Shown here: piece after piece, positions 7,177 to 16,363 of the stretch | How positions within the stretch are numbered: the first letter of the stretch is position 1 | How the letters are laid out: every line of letters begins with the position of its first letter | Assembly (NCBI GenBank): GCA_021778845.1 | Contig: JAJYBU010000030.1 | Coordinates: 1 to 45,832 of the forward strand | Reading direction: 5' to 3' | DNA: 45,832 bases | Origin: Acidobacteriota bacterium | Lineage (GTDB): Bacteria > Acidobacteriota > Terriglobia > Terriglobales > Acidobacteriaceae | Translations under genes and position numbers: made by a program | The notes under the pieces: model-generated | Told to the model about the DNA's origin: nothing | The model's database searches: none | What the model saw: the letters and a program-made list of their open reading frames with translations, nothing else

Positions 7177-7683
7177 CTATTGCTCTGGCGGCGGGCCGGG
7201 CTGCTCGTGGGTGATGGGCGTTCCCTCAAAGTTGGTGATCTTCCAGATGCCGCCGGGCAGGCGCTGATAGACGCGGGTGTAGCGATAGAGGCCGTGCAGG
7301 GTCTGGTTGTCAATGGTGCCCTCGACCTGGGCCAGCGAGGTCACGATGGCAATGTTGCCGACGAGCTTGATCTTGCGGTCGGAGGTCTCGAGGCCGGTGA
7401 TGACGAACTGCCGGTCGCGCATGTGATCCAACTGCTGAGCCTTGGTGAAGACCTCGCCGTTCGCGGAGATGCCGAGATAGTCATCGGAGAGCAGGTTGTC
7501 CATGGCGGGCACGTCGTTGGAGAGCATGGCCTGCTGCCAGTCGTGCTCCAGGGCCACAATCTGCTCGCGCTCCAGGTGCTTGCGCTTGTGGTGGATGGGA
7601 CTCTTCTGGGCGCAGACAAAAGGCACCACCAGAAGGACGGCGATGAGAATTGCGGCGACATGGGTGAGTGGCCTGCGCAACAT
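7177..7683 (-). CDS. Exported SnoaL-like / DUF4440 (NTF2-fold) protein
   Basis: A 168-residue protein with a signal peptide (MLRRPLTHVAAILIAVLLVV... ending FVCAQ at about 25). The mature part begins with a basic KRKHLEREQIVALEHDWQQAM helix and continues NDVPAMDNLLSDDYLGISANGEVFTKAQQL, the classic start of the NTF2-like DUF4440 fold, then IAIVTSLAQVEG and YRYTRVYQRLPGGIWKITNFEGTPI. Such proteins often bind small ligands, and only some are enzymes. ATG 7683 was chosen to place the signal peptide first; the ORF extends 25 codons upstream. It likely acts in the periplasm. Confidence 0.78.
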   Translation of the reverse strand: MLRRPLTHVAAILIAVLLVVPFVCAQKSPIHHKRKHLEREQIVALEHDWQQAMLSNDVPAMDNLLSDDYLGISANGEVFTKAQQLDHMRDRQFVITGLETSDRKIKLVGNIAIVTSLAQVEGTIDNQTLHGLYRYTRVYQRLPGGIWKITNFEGTPITHEQPGPPPEQ

Positions 7684-7814
7684 GGGCGTACCGGATGGTA
7701 GACCGGAAATCGAGGCCACGTCAAAACGCTTTCGGACGATCGCGTGAAGAACCATCATTTCGCCGCGCTCCAGGTGCGGTTGAATGCAGTCAGGCTAACA
7801 CGAGGCGCGGTGCG

Positions 7815-8102
7815 TCAGGCAATGGCGGTGAGGTTCTCGACGTTGCGCTCGAGCATGCGCTGGTAGAGACCGCCGACAGCGTACCTGGCAAAGTGCGGGG
7901 TGGCGCGGTGAAACTCGGCGGCGGCTTCGTCTCGGTACTGCTCGTAGATGACGACGGTATCAGGGTTGCCGTCGACGACGTGGGGAATGTAGGTGATGCA
8001 GCCTTCCTCCTGACGGGTGAGACGGGTGAGCTCGCGGAGGATCTGGGCGATCTCGTCGCGGTCGTCGGAGCGGAAGGTCATACGTACGGTGAAGCTGATC
8101 AT
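7815..8102 (-). CDS. Antibiotic biosynthesis monooxygenase (ABM) domain protein, YgiN-like
   Basis: A 95-residue single ABM domain: a beta-strand start ISFTVRMTFR, the helix ILRELTRLTRQEEGCITY, then DTVVIYEQYRDEAAAEFHRATPHF, the family core. Related proteins are dimeric ferredoxin-like folds such as the quinol monooxygenase YgiN. AAGGA precedes ATG 8102 by 4 nt. It is co-directional with the upstream purA (123 nt) and with the downstream SnoaL-like gene, without clear operon evidence. Substrate unknown. Confidence 0.85.
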   Translation of the reverse strand: MISFTVRMTFRSDDRDEIAQILRELTRLTRQEEGCITYIPHVVDGNPDTVVIYEQYRDEAAAEFHRATPHFARYAVGGLYQRMLERNVENLTAIA

Positions 8103-8225
8103 AGGTTCCTTGGTGAGACGGTGGTGCTGGCTTTTAACTTCTTGTGGCTCAAAGTTGGTTGGGGCCCTGAGGCGTCCGGTGTTGGAGCCGTAGCTGGAAG
8201 CTAAAAGCTCGAAGCGCGCTCAGAG

Positions 8226-9566
<1,341 letters not shown>

Positions 9567-9649
9567 GAGAGGTCTGGCTCCGGGGTGATGCTCGGGGGGA
9601 AGTGCGCGCAGCGTAATTCCCGAGGGAACCGCTCGCGCCCATGATTCAT

Positions 9650-9655
9650 TTTATA
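9650..9655 (-). promoter_or_regulatory. Candidate -10 box of the purA promoter
   Basis: TATAAA on the minus strand about 84 nt before the purA GTG. I found no matching -35, so this is tentative. Confidence 0.3.
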
Positions 9656-9708
9656 CCGGGCGGCCTGTGGAGTTTGTTCGAAGCGCCTGCGGAGCCGATT
9701 CGAGGCGT

Positions 9709-10218
9709 TTATCGCTTGCGGGGGATGGTGAGATCGAGGTCGGCGGCGGTGAGCTGCTTGGTGAGCAGGATGATCTGGCCGGTGTGCGTCTCGACATGGC
9801 CGACGATCTTGAAGATGGCTTCGAGGATGGTCACGTGGCGGGCGAGGCCGGTGGGCTGCGGGTCGATGATGGCGAGCAGGCGGTCAGGCGGAAGGGCGGC
9901 GATGACGCGGGCGGACTCCTCGATGGTGGCGTTGAAGCGGGCGCGGGCTTCGGCGGGAGGAATGGCAAGGGTCAGGGCGAACTCGGCGTCGCGCTGGCGG
10001 ACGTCGGGCTGGTCGTCGATGCCGTGGAGGATCCACTGGCGCATGTTGCCTTCGAGATGCACGAGGAGATTGGCGATGGAGTTTTCGTAGTCGCCGCTGC
10101 GATAAGTGATCTGATCTTCGGTGAGCTTGTCGAGGCAGGCCGCAATGGTCTTCTGCAGGTGTTCGAGGCGCTTGACGGCGTAGGCGAGGAAGTTGTCGGC
10201 GACGGCGCTGGTGGACAT
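9709..10218 (-). CDS. DinB-superfamily protein (DUF1572-like)
   Basis: A 169-residue four-helix DinB-like protein. It has a VKRLEHLQKTIAACLDKLTEDQ first helix, SIANLLVHLEGNMRQWI with a candidate metal His, and FKIVGHVETHTGQIILLTKQL near the C-terminus with the paired histidines expected for a divalent metal site. The family includes thiol transferases and proteins of unknown role; none can be assigned here. It is divergent from mutM, 48 bp away. TAGAAT (10225-10230) lies 6 nt before ATG 10218 on the minus strand, so the mRNA may be leaderless. Confidence 0.8.
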   Translation of the reverse strand: MSTSAVADNFLAYAVKRLEHLQKTIAACLDKLTEDQITYRSGDYENSIANLLVHLEGNMRQWILHGIDDQPDVRQRDAEFALTLAIPPAEARARFNATIEESARVIAALPPDRLLAIIDPQPTGLARHVTILEAIFKIVGHVETHTGQIILLTKQLTAADLDLTIPRKR

Positions 10219-10224
10219 GCCGAC

Positions 10225-10259
10225 ATTCTATGCGCGTCGATTGAAGGCGTGGGTAATCT
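10225..10259. promoter_or_regulatory. Back-to-back -10 boxes between the DinB-family gene and mutM
   Basis: In only 48 bp the minus strand has TAGAAT (10230-10225) 6 nt before its ATG, and the plus strand has TAATCT (10254-10259) 7 nt before ATG 10267. Both genes would be transcribed leaderless from adjacent divergent promoters. No good -35 was found for either. Confidence 0.4.
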
Positions 10260-10266
10260 AAAGGCT

Positions 10267-11082
10267 ATGCCAGAGTTGCCTGAGGTCGAGACGGTTGCCA
10301 ATGGGGTGGATGCGCGGGTGCGCGGACAGCGGATCGAACGCGTGTGGACCAGCGGGAAACCGCAGACGTTCAAGTCCAGCGAGGCGGAGATTGCAGAGGC
10401 ACTGGCCGGGGCGCGGATTGAGCGCGTGCGGCGGGTGGGGAAGACGATTGTGATGGACCTCGCGCGGAAGGACAAGGCGCCGGCGCAGTTTCTGGTGCAC
10501 CTGGGGATGACGGGGCGGCTGCTGGTGTCGCAGGCGGAGGTGGCGCTGCCGCCGCATACGCATGCTGTGCTGTCGTTGGGAGATGGGCGCGAGGTGCGGT
10601 TTGTCGACCCGCGGAGGTTTGGAAGGCTGTCGGTGGTGACCGAGGCGGGTGGATATGCAGGGCCGGGGGCGGAGCCGACGACGATTTCGGCAGAAGAGTT
10701 TTCGGGGTTGTTCAAGGGGCGAAGGCTCGCGATCAAGGCGGCGCTGCTGAACCAGTCGATTCTGCATGGGGTGGGGAATATTTACGCCGATGAGAGCTTG
10801 TTTCGGGCGGGGATTCGTCCGCGCAAACAGGCGGGGCGGCTGACGAAGGCGGAGTTGGGTGGGCTGCATCGGGCGCTGCAGCAGGTGCTGGCCCATGCGA
10901 TTGAGCTGGGTGGGTCGTCGGTGTCGGACTATGTGGACGCGGATGGGGTGCGGGGATTCTTTCAGCTCGAGCACAAGGTGTACGGGCGCGCCGGGGAGGA
11001 CTGCCTGGACTGCGGGACGGCGCTGAAGAAGATCGTCGTGGGCGGGCGGACGACGGTGTATTGCCCGGCGTGCCAGCGGTAG
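10267..11082 (+). CDS. mutM: Formamidopyrimidine-DNA glycosylase (Fpg/MutM)
   Basis: MutM removes 8-oxoguanine and other oxidised purines from DNA. The 271-residue protein starts MPELPEVE, so after Met removal Pro2 is the catalytic nucleophile and Glu3 the acid. RVGKT near residue 58 holds the conserved Lys. NQSILHGVGNIYADE is the helix-two-turn-helix signature. The C-terminal zinc finger is complete, CxxC-16-CxxC (CLDC ... CPAC). I start at ATG 10267, which fixes Pro2; the open frame upstream is not coding. It is followed 25 nt later by a ThiE-like gene on the same strand. Confidence 0.97.
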   Translation: MPELPEVETVANGVDARVRGQRIERVWTSGKPQTFKSSEAEIAEALAGARIERVRRVGKTIVMDLARKDKAPAQFLVHLGMTGRLLVSQAEVALPPHTHAVLSLGDGREVRFVDPRRFGRLSVVTEAGGYAGPGAEPTTISAEEFSGLFKGRRLAIKAALLNQSILHGVGNIYADESLFRAGIRPRKQAGRLTKAELGGLHRALQQVLAHAIELGGSSVSDYVDADGVRGFFQLEHKVYGRAGEDCLDCGTALKKIVVGGRTTVYCPACQR

Positions 11083-11107
11083 CGGGCGAGGCGGCTACAC
11101 TTTCAGG

Positions 11108-11716
11108 ATGCTGCGCTGCGCGATTACGGGGGGAGAGGGTTGGAAGGCGCTGTCGCTGGCGCGGCGGTGGGCGGAGCTGGGGGTGGAGTTTGTGCAGCTT
11201 CGGGAGAAGCACCTTGCGCCCGAGGAGTTGGTGAGGCTGGCGGCAGCGATGCGGGCGGGGTTGCGCGAGGCTGGCGGCAGGACAAAGCTGCTGGTGAATG
11301 GGCCGGCAGAGGTGGCCGTGGCGGCGGGGGCGGATGGGGTGCACCTGACGTCTCGGGTGGGGGAGCGGACGGCGGCGGAGGTGCGGCAGGCGTTTGCGGC
11401 GGCAGGTGCGGGCGAGCCGATGGTCAGTGCGTCGTGCCATACGCTGGCGGAGGTGCGGCGGGCGGTGGATCAGGGCGTGGATTTGATCCTGTTTGGGCCG
11501 GTGTTTGAGAAGCGGGTGGCGGGAGAGGTGGTTGTTGCCGGGGTCGGGCTGGAGCATCTGCGGGAGGCCTGCGCGGCGGCCGGTGGAGCGGGCGGGACTC
11601 CGGTGCTGGCGCTGGGCGGCGTGACGTGGGAGAGCGCGGGGCGGTGCGTCGAGGCAGGGGCGGCGGGGGTGGCGGGGATTCGGCTGTTTGGGGACGAGGG
11701 GGAGCCCAAGGAATAG
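11108..11716 (+). CDS. Thiamine phosphate synthase / TenI family protein
   Basis: A 202-residue TIM-barrel protein of the ThiE/TenI family (thiamine monophosphate synthase, or thiazole tautomerase). FVQLREKHLAPEEL is the family start and LVNGPAEVAVAAGADGVHL the middle; VSASCHTLAEVRRA, LILFGPVFEKR and VLALGGV follow. ThiE normally has Asn-Asp in the NDR loop and Asp in the GQED position to hold Mg2+. Here these are NG and no Asp, closer to TenI, though the TenI catalytic His position reads Pro. I therefore avoid the thiE name; a standard annotator would probably use it. TACACT ends 6 nt before ATG 11108. Confidence 0.75.
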   Translation: MLRCAITGGEGWKALSLARRWAELGVEFVQLREKHLAPEELVRLAAAMRAGLREAGGRTKLLVNGPAEVAVAAGADGVHLTSRVGERTAAEVRQAFAAAGAGEPMVSASCHTLAEVRRAVDQGVDLILFGPVFEKRVAGEVVVAGVGLEHLREACAAAGGAGGTPVLALGGVTWESAGRCVEAGAAGVAGIRLFGDEGEPKE

Positions 11717-11744
11717 CCGCTGATTCCCTGCTGGGCGGGGTTTG

Positions 11745-11773
11745 TTGACGTGGGGGCGGGGTAGTCCTACGGT
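11745..11773 (+). promoter_or_regulatory. yceD-rpmF-plsX promoter (probably leaderless)
   Basis: TTGACG (11745-11750), exactly 17 bp, TACGGT (11768-11773), then 6 nt to ATG 11780. This is the best complete promoter in the leaderless set, with both boxes recognisable. Confidence 0.6.
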
Positions 11774-11779
11774 TAAGGC

Positions 11780-12331
11780 ATGATCATTACCCCGGTACAA
11801 CTTGTTGACGAGCCGCTGAAGCTGGATGAATCGATCGCCGAGGGGGCGATTGAGTATGCGCCGGACATCCGCCAGGTGGGACCGCTCACCGTGAAGGGTC
11901 AGGCGGAGTTGATCGTGGAGCATCGCGGGCCGAAGGAGTTTGTGGAGGATATTCGGCTGCGGGCGGAGTTTTCCGGGAGGTTCGAGCAGCTGTGCGCGCG
12001 CTGCCTGGAGCCGGTGGAGAAACCGCTGGAGGGAACCTTCGACCTGATTTTCAGGCCCGGGGGTGTCGATAATGTGCCCGGGGAGCACGCAATTACGGAA
12101 GACGAGACGGAAATCGGGTATTATGAACAGAGCGGCCTGCTGCTGGAGGACGCCGTGCGCGAGCAGGTGTTGCTGACCCTGCCCGGACGGACGCTCTGCC
12201 GGGAGGACTGCAAGGGTCTTTGCCCGCATTGCGGCATCAATCGCAACCTCGCAAGCTGTGAGTGCGTGGAGAAGCCGATCGATCCACGGTTGGCTCCATT
12301 GGCCGGGATTGCGGCGGTATATAAGGCCTGA
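11780..12331 (+). CDS. yceD: YceD family protein (DUF177)
   Basis: A 183-residue DUF177/YceD protein, a family that sits directly upstream of rpmF in most bacteria and is linked to 23S rRNA/50S assembly. Visible features are FSGRFEQLCARCLEPVEKPLEG with a CxxC pair in the middle, an acidic stretch, LLEDAVREQVLLTLPG, and a C-terminal cysteine cluster CREDCKGLCPHCG that could bind zinc. The order yceD-rpmF-plsX matches the classic operon. It starts at ATG 11780 without an SD sequence but flush behind a promoter. Confidence 0.88.
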   Translation: MIITPVQLVDEPLKLDESIAEGAIEYAPDIRQVGPLTVKGQAELIVEHRGPKEFVEDIRLRAEFSGRFEQLCARCLEPVEKPLEGTFDLIFRPGGVDNVPGEHAITEDETEIGYYEQSGLLLEDAVREQVLLTLPGRTLCREDCKGLCPHCGINRNLASCECVEKPIDPRLAPLAGIAAVYKA

Positions 12332-12357
12332 GCAACGAGAGCTGCTGGGTTTTCGCG

Positions 12358-12389
12358 TTAAGAGTCTGAAAAGACTGAGTTTTTATAGA
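12358..12389 (+). promoter_or_regulatory. Intercistronic hairpin with U-run between yceD and rpmF
   Basis: AGTCT-GAAA-AGACT (12363-12376) is followed by GAGTTTTTAT. The short 5-bp stem plus five Ts could act as a weak attenuator or RNA-processing site. TATAGA at 12384-12389 could instead be a -10 box for a separate rpmF promoter. I cannot decide between them. Confidence 0.3.
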
Positions 12390-12442
12390 TTTCGGCCGCA
12401 TAGCTTTCGAGCTGGGCTGGCCAATGAAGAAGAGGTTTTACC

Positions 12443-12628
12443 ATGCCTAATCCAAAGCGCCGGCACTCTAAGCAGCGCACCGCAAAACGCCGTAGCCACG
12501 ACTTTCTGACGCCCACCGGCGTCTCCAACTGCCCGAACTGCGGCGAGAAGAAGCTGCCGCACCGTGCGTGCAAGAAGTGCGGCGAGTACAAGGGCCGTGC
12601 GGTGGTTGCCGTCAAGGGCGCTGCCTAG
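12443..12628 (+). CDS. rpmF: 50S ribosomal protein L32
   Basis: A 61-residue L32, starting MPNPKRRHSKQRTAKRRSHD, the family hallmark. It has a zinc-ribbon made of Cys30, Cys33, Cys43 and Cys46 (CPNC ... CKKC), so it is the zinc-binding form. AGAGG lies 7 nt before ATG 12443. It sits 111 nt after yceD and 86 nt before plsX, the conserved order linking ribosome and fatty-acid synthesis. Confidence 0.97.
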   Translation: MPNPKRRHSKQRTAKRRSHDFLTPTGVSNCPNCGEKKLPHRACKKCGEYKGRAVVAVKGAA

Positions 12629-12714
12629 TCTTCTCCGCGTCCGCTGCAGCCTGAACAGGTGTGGCGGAACCTGCGTTTCCAACCCAGCAAGAGAGTTTCG
12701 AGCCTACGCGAGCC

Positions 12715-13764
12715 ATGCCGATCGACATCGTTCTCGATGCCATGGGGTCTGACAAATCCCCGGAACCGGAGATTCGCGGAGCTATTCTGGCGTGCCGCCA
12801 ACTGGACGTTCGCGTCCACCTGGTGGGGCCGGAAGATTTGCTGCGTCCAAAATTGCGCGAGGCGCTGAAGGCTCATGCGCGGCCGGGCTTTGGAGGCAGG
12901 CAGGGGTTTTCCAGTAAGGCGCCGCGGCTGCCGATCTTCATGGTGCAGGCCAGTGAGTGGATCAGCATGGAGGACAAGGCGGCGCAGGCGGTGCGCTCCA
13001 AGCGCGACTCGTCCATGCGGGTGGGGCTGAAGATGGTGCGCGAGGGACGGGCTGCGGGATTCATTACCGCAGGCAATACCGGCGCTGCGATGGCCACGGC
13101 CAAGATGGTGCTGGGATCGCTGGCGGGGGTGGACCGGCCGGCGCTGACGGCCGTGTTGCCGACCAGCACGGGCCAGCCCTGCGTGCTGCTGGATGTGGGA
13201 GCGAATGTGGATTGCGATCCGGAGAATCTGGTGCAGTTTGCAGTGATGGGACATATGTATGCGAAGCATGTGCTGCATGTGGCGCATCCGCGGGTGGGGC
13301 TGCTGTCGATCGGCGAAGAGGATTCGAAGGGCAACGCGCTGACGCGGGACACGCTGCCGCTGCTGCGGGAGTTGGGGCTGAACTTCATCGGGAACGTGGA
13401 GGGACGCGACATCTACAACGGCCAGGCGGACGTGGTGGTGTGCGATGGGTTTGTGGGCAATGTGGCGCTGAAGACCAGCGAGGGGCTGGCGAAGCTGGTG
13501 AGCACGTCGCTGCGGGAGAGCTTGAAGTCGACGGTGACGTCACAGGTGGGGGCGATGCTGTCGCAGCGGGCGTTCAAGGCGTTCAAGAGCCGGCTGGACT
13601 ACTCGGAGTACGGAGGGGCGCCGCTGCTGGGAGTGCGTGGGGTGTGCGTGGTGGGACATGGTTCGTCGAATGATCGCGCGGTGATGAACGGGATTCGCGT
13701 GGCGGCGGAGTTTGCGGCCGCCGAGGTAAATCTGGGCATCGAGACGGCGCTGGCTGCGCGTTAG
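12715..13764 (+). CDS. plsX: Phosphate acyltransferase PlsX
   Basis: PlsX converts acyl-ACP to acyl-phosphate, the first step of the PlsX/PlsY route to phosphatidic acid. The 349-residue protein begins [19 protein letters not shown], the diagnostic N-terminus, followed by [19 protein letters not shown] and [17 protein letters not shown], then [30 protein letters not shown] 12715 is chosen because it sits at the conserved start; GTG 12661 would add 18 unrelated residues. fabH, often next in this operon, is not here. Confidence 0.95.
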   Translation: MPIDIVLDAMGSDKSPEPEIRGAILACRQLDVRVHLVGPEDLLRPKLREALKAHARPGFGGRQGFSSKAPRLPIFMVQASEWISMEDKAAQAVRSKRDSSMRVGLKMVREGRAAGFITAGNTGAAMATAKMVLGSLAGVDRPALTAVLPTSTGQPCVLLDVGANVDCDPENLVQFAVMGHMYAKHVLHVAHPRVGLLSIGEEDSKGNALTRDTLPLLRELGLNFIGNVEGRDIYNGQADVVVCDGFVGNVALKTSEGLAKLVSTSLRESLKSTVTSQVGAMLSQRAFKAFKSRLDYSEYGGAPLLGVRGVCVVGHGSSNDRAVMNGIRVAAEFAAAEVNLGIETALAAR

Positions 13765-13846
13765 TCGCGCCTTCCTCGGGGGAGATTGCGGCCAGAGGAA
13801 TAAGCTAAGAGCAGCACTTGCTACCGTTGAAGCGTCAGGAGCGTCT

Positions 13847-14146
13847 ATGGCATCCACAAAATTTCTCGATCCGCCGCCTGCGGCAACCCGCGACAAGGCT
13901 TCGTTTGAACTACTGCGCGTGTGGGTGGCTGAGCAGGGTCAGCATGTGAGCCTGCGCAGCGGCGCGTGGGAAGACCCGTTTGCGTGGGGCATCGTGCTGG
14001 CCGATCTGGCGCGGCATATCGTGCATGCGGAGTCGATGCAACGCAAGGACTTCGATGAGGTTGCGTTTCTGGAGCGGCTGCTGGAGGGGTTTCAGGCTGA
14101 GATTGACTCGCCGACGGACGAACCTGAGGGCGAGATTACGCAGTAG
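13847..14146 (+). CDS. DUF5076 domain protein
   Basis: A 99-residue protein recognised as DUF5076 from FELLRVWVAEQGQHVSLRSGAWEDPFAWGIVLADLARHI, a short acidic family of unknown function. No signal peptide or membrane segment. AGGAG is 5 nt before ATG 13847. It follows plsX by 82 bp and may be transcribed separately. Confidence 0.75.
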   Translation: MASTKFLDPPPAATRDKASFELLRVWVAEQGQHVSLRSGAWEDPFAWGIVLADLARHIVHAESMQRKDFDEVAFLERLLEGFQAEIDSPTDEPEGEITQ

Positions 14147-14167
14147 CAGGCCGTAGCTGGCGCGAAG

Positions 14168-14431
14168 CTACATGGCAAGGGCGACGCGTTCGAGTTCGGC
14201 CTGGATGTGCGCCGCAGTGCAGCCGGGAACTTCAATGCGCGATGCGGCGGCACGGGCCTCGTGATGCGAGACGCCGTAGCCGCGGCCGCTGAGGAAGTTG
14301 GTCACGATCTCGGCGGCCTGGAAGGAGTCCACGCCGGACTGCAGCAACTCGCTGCGCAGCGTCATCAGGTCGGTGGGAGTGAACTGCTCGACGTAGGTGC
14401 GGTCGTCGGTGCGAGGCTTTGACGGATTCAC
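14168..14431 (-). CDS. Hypothetical protein (87 aa)
   Basis: I do not recognise a named family. The GTG start at 14431 is chosen because AAAGGAGGT (on the minus strand, 14445-14437) lies 5 nt upstream, an unusually strong SD; the open frame upstream has none. The product is helical (FTPTDLMTLRSELLQSGVDSFQAAEIVTNFLSGRGYGVS ... AAHIQAELERVALAM), without signal peptide or cysteine cluster. It converges with the DUF5076 gene. Function unknown. Confidence 0.6.
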   Translation of the reverse strand: MNPSKPRTDDRTYVEQFTPTDLMTLRSELLQSGVDSFQAAEIVTNFLSGRGYGVSHHEARAAASRIEVPGCTAAHIQAELERVALAM

Positions 14432-14602
14432 GGGCGACCTCCTTTGGTCTGCGACTGTCTGACGCGTCCTATTCATTAGAACGCGATAGAGAACGCAGGG
14501 TTGCAGGATATTTGCGGTTAATTACAGCTCCATCGACAAATTCCTGTTGCGTGATGATGCGCTCAACCTCAAATTCTCAGCGACGCACGATATTCTGTAG
14601 GT

Positions 14603-15541
14603 ATGACCTCTACTGTCCCTTCGCCGCTTGTGCTTGATGGCATTGTTATTGCCGCGCAGATTAAATCAGAGTTGGCCGCGGAAGTCGCCGCTGCGCGCGA
14701 CCGCGGGTATGTGCCGGGCCTCGCTGTGATCCTGGTGGGCGAAGTTCCTGCCTCGCAGATTTACGTGCGCAGCAAGGTGAAGACGTGCGCGGAGCTGGGC
14801 ATCTACTCTGAGATGCACACGCCCGATGCGAGCGCGACCACCGAAGAGTTGCTGGCGCTGGTGGCTTCGTTGAATGCGCGCGAGGAGATTGATGGCATTT
14901 TGATTCAGTTGCCGCTGCCTGCGCATGTGGATACGGCGCGGCTGTTGGAGGCAATCGATCCGGCGAAGGACGTGGATGGATTCCATCCGATCAACGCCGG
15001 ACGGCTGCTGAATGGGACGCCGATGGAGAAGATTCTTGCGCCATGCACGCCGGCCGGAATCATGGAAGTGCTGCGGCGGAGCAAGATTCCGGTGCGTGGA
15101 CAGCGGGCCGTGGTGATTGGGCGCTCGAACATTGTGGGCAAGCCGATTGCAGTGATGCTGGTGAATGCTTCGGCGACGGTGACGGTGTGCCACTCGCAGA
15201 CGCGCGGGCTGGCGGAGATTACGCGCGAGGCCGATATTGTGGTTGCGGCGATTGGCCGCGCGGGATTTGTGACGGCAGAGATGGTGCGGCCCGGCGCGAC
15301 GATCATCGATGTGGGCATCAACCGCATTACGACAGCCGAGGAGTTGGAGCAGTTCTTCCCGGGCGATGCGGCGCGGCATGCGGGCTTTGCCAAGCGCGGA
15401 TCGACGCTGGTGGGTGATGTGGACCCGGCGGCGTTTGCGCTGGCGGGAGCGTATACGCCGGTTCCGGGCGGCGTCGGAGCACTGACGATTGCGATGTTGA
15501 TGTCGAACACGGTGAAGGCTGCGCGGCTGCGGCGAGGCTAG
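14603..15541 (+). CDS. folD: Bifunctional methylene-THF dehydrogenase / methenyl-THF cyclohydrolase
   Basis: FolD interconverts 5,10-methylene-, methenyl- and 10-formyl-tetrahydrofolate using NADP. The 312-residue protein has the YVRSKVK helix with Tyr54 and catalytic Lys58, QLPLP with Gln102, PAKDVDGFHP, and the NADP-binding GRSNIVGKP followed by VTVCHSQT. The C-terminus ends in TPVPGGVGALTIAML, the second family signature. TATTCT ends 6 nt before ATG 14603, and no SD is present. coaE follows 5 nt after the stop, so they form an operon. Confidence 0.97.
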   Translation: MTSTVPSPLVLDGIVIAAQIKSELAAEVAAARDRGYVPGLAVILVGEVPASQIYVRSKVKTCAELGIYSEMHTPDASATTEELLALVASLNAREEIDGILIQLPLPAHVDTARLLEAIDPAKDVDGFHPINAGRLLNGTPMEKILAPCTPAGIMEVLRRSKIPVRGQRAVVIGRSNIVGKPIAVMLVNASATVTVCHSQTRGLAEITREADIVVAAIGRAGFVTAEMVRPGATIIDVGINRITTAEELEQFFPGDAARHAGFAKRGSTLVGDVDPAAFALAGAYTPVPGGVGALTIAMLMSNTVKAARLRRG

Positions 15542-15546
15542 GGACG

Positions 15547-16215
15547 ATGCTGCGTGCGGGGCTTACGGGCGATCTGGGCAGTGGGAAGTCGACGGTAGCG
15601 CGGATGCTGGCCGAGCGCGGCGCGGTGGTGCTCTCGTCCGATGAGATGGGGCGCGCGCTGATGCAGCCGGGCGAGCGTGCGTATGCGGAGATTGTTGCGA
15701 AGTTTGGCGACGAGGTCGTCGCTGCGGATGGGTCGCTCGACCGGAAGAAGCTGGCGGCGCTGGCGTTCGATGCAAAACATCCGCGAGTGGAGGAGTTGAA
15801 CGCGATTATTCATCCTGCCGTGATCGAGGCGCAGGCGACACAGCTTGCGGAGCTGGCGAAGACGAATCCTCATGCGATTGCGGTGGTGGAGTCGGCGCTG
15901 ATTTTCTCTACGCTGCACTCGCCGCGCGGGACGTGGCGCGACCGCTTCGATTGCATCCTGCTGGTGGAGGCACCGGAGGCGGTGAAGATTGCGCGCGTGG
16001 TGGACCGGATTGCGGCGGGGCGGACGCTGCCTTCCGAAGAACGCGCCCAGGTGGAGGACGATGCGCGGCGGCGGTTGCAGGTGCAGCGCGCGACGGTCTA
16101 TCCTGCCGATTCGCTGGTGCTGCACAACGACGGGGACGTTGAAGTGCTGGAGCAGCAGGTGGATGCGGCGTGGGCTCAATTGAAGCAGATGGAGGCCGCG
16201 GGCGGGCGGCGTTGA
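15547..16215 (+). CDS. coaE: Dephospho-CoA kinase
   Basis: CoaE phosphorylates dephospho-CoA, the last step of coenzyme A synthesis. The 222-residue protein has the P-loop GLTGDLGSGKST at residues 5-16 (usual form GLTGGIGSGKS), SSDEMGRALM with the substrate-site Asp32, and ELNAIIHPAVIEAQ. Slightly longer than the E. coli enzyme (206). It begins 5 nt after folD and is very likely co-transcribed and coupled to it. Confidence 0.95.
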   Translation: MLRAGLTGDLGSGKSTVARMLAERGAVVLSSDEMGRALMQPGERAYAEIVAKFGDEVVAADGSLDRKKLAALAFDAKHPRVEELNAIIHPAVIEAQATQLAELAKTNPHAIAVVESALIFSTLHSPRGTWRDRFDCILLVEAPEAVKIARVVDRIAAGRTLPSEERAQVEDDARRRLQVQRATVYPADSLVLHNDGDVEVLEQQVDAAWAQLKQMEAAGGRR

Positions 16216-16326
16216 GGCGGGATTCAGCGCATCGAAGTTACCGTTGGCGATGTGCTGCCGCATCAAGCGATGGGGCGCTGCGAGCTGCTCTGCGGGCACG
16301 TGACAGCTAGGCGGCGGCAAGCGGTT

Positions 16327-16335
16327 TGATACTCT
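16327..16335 (+). promoter_or_regulatory. Extended -10 element of the ahcY promoter
   Basis: TGA-TACTCT fits the TGn-extended -10 pattern, with a predicted start near 16342 and a 22-nt leader carrying AGGAG (16353-16357) 6 nt before ATG. No -35 is evident. Confidence 0.4.
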
Positions 16336-16363
16336 GGAGACTAGGAATTTACAGGAGAACATC

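Noticed and set aside
9667..10266. N-terminal extension of mutM in the open frame
   Set aside because: Catalytic Pro2 must follow the initiator Met, which fixes the start at 10267; the extension is antisense to the DUF1572-like gene.
16216..16363. SAH riboswitch before ahcY
   Set aside because: GCGCTGC and CTAGGC resemble parts of the consensus and GC-rich stems exist, but the 3' pseudoknot strand (ACGGCGCTC-like) is missing, so I do not call it. A covariance-model search would settle it.
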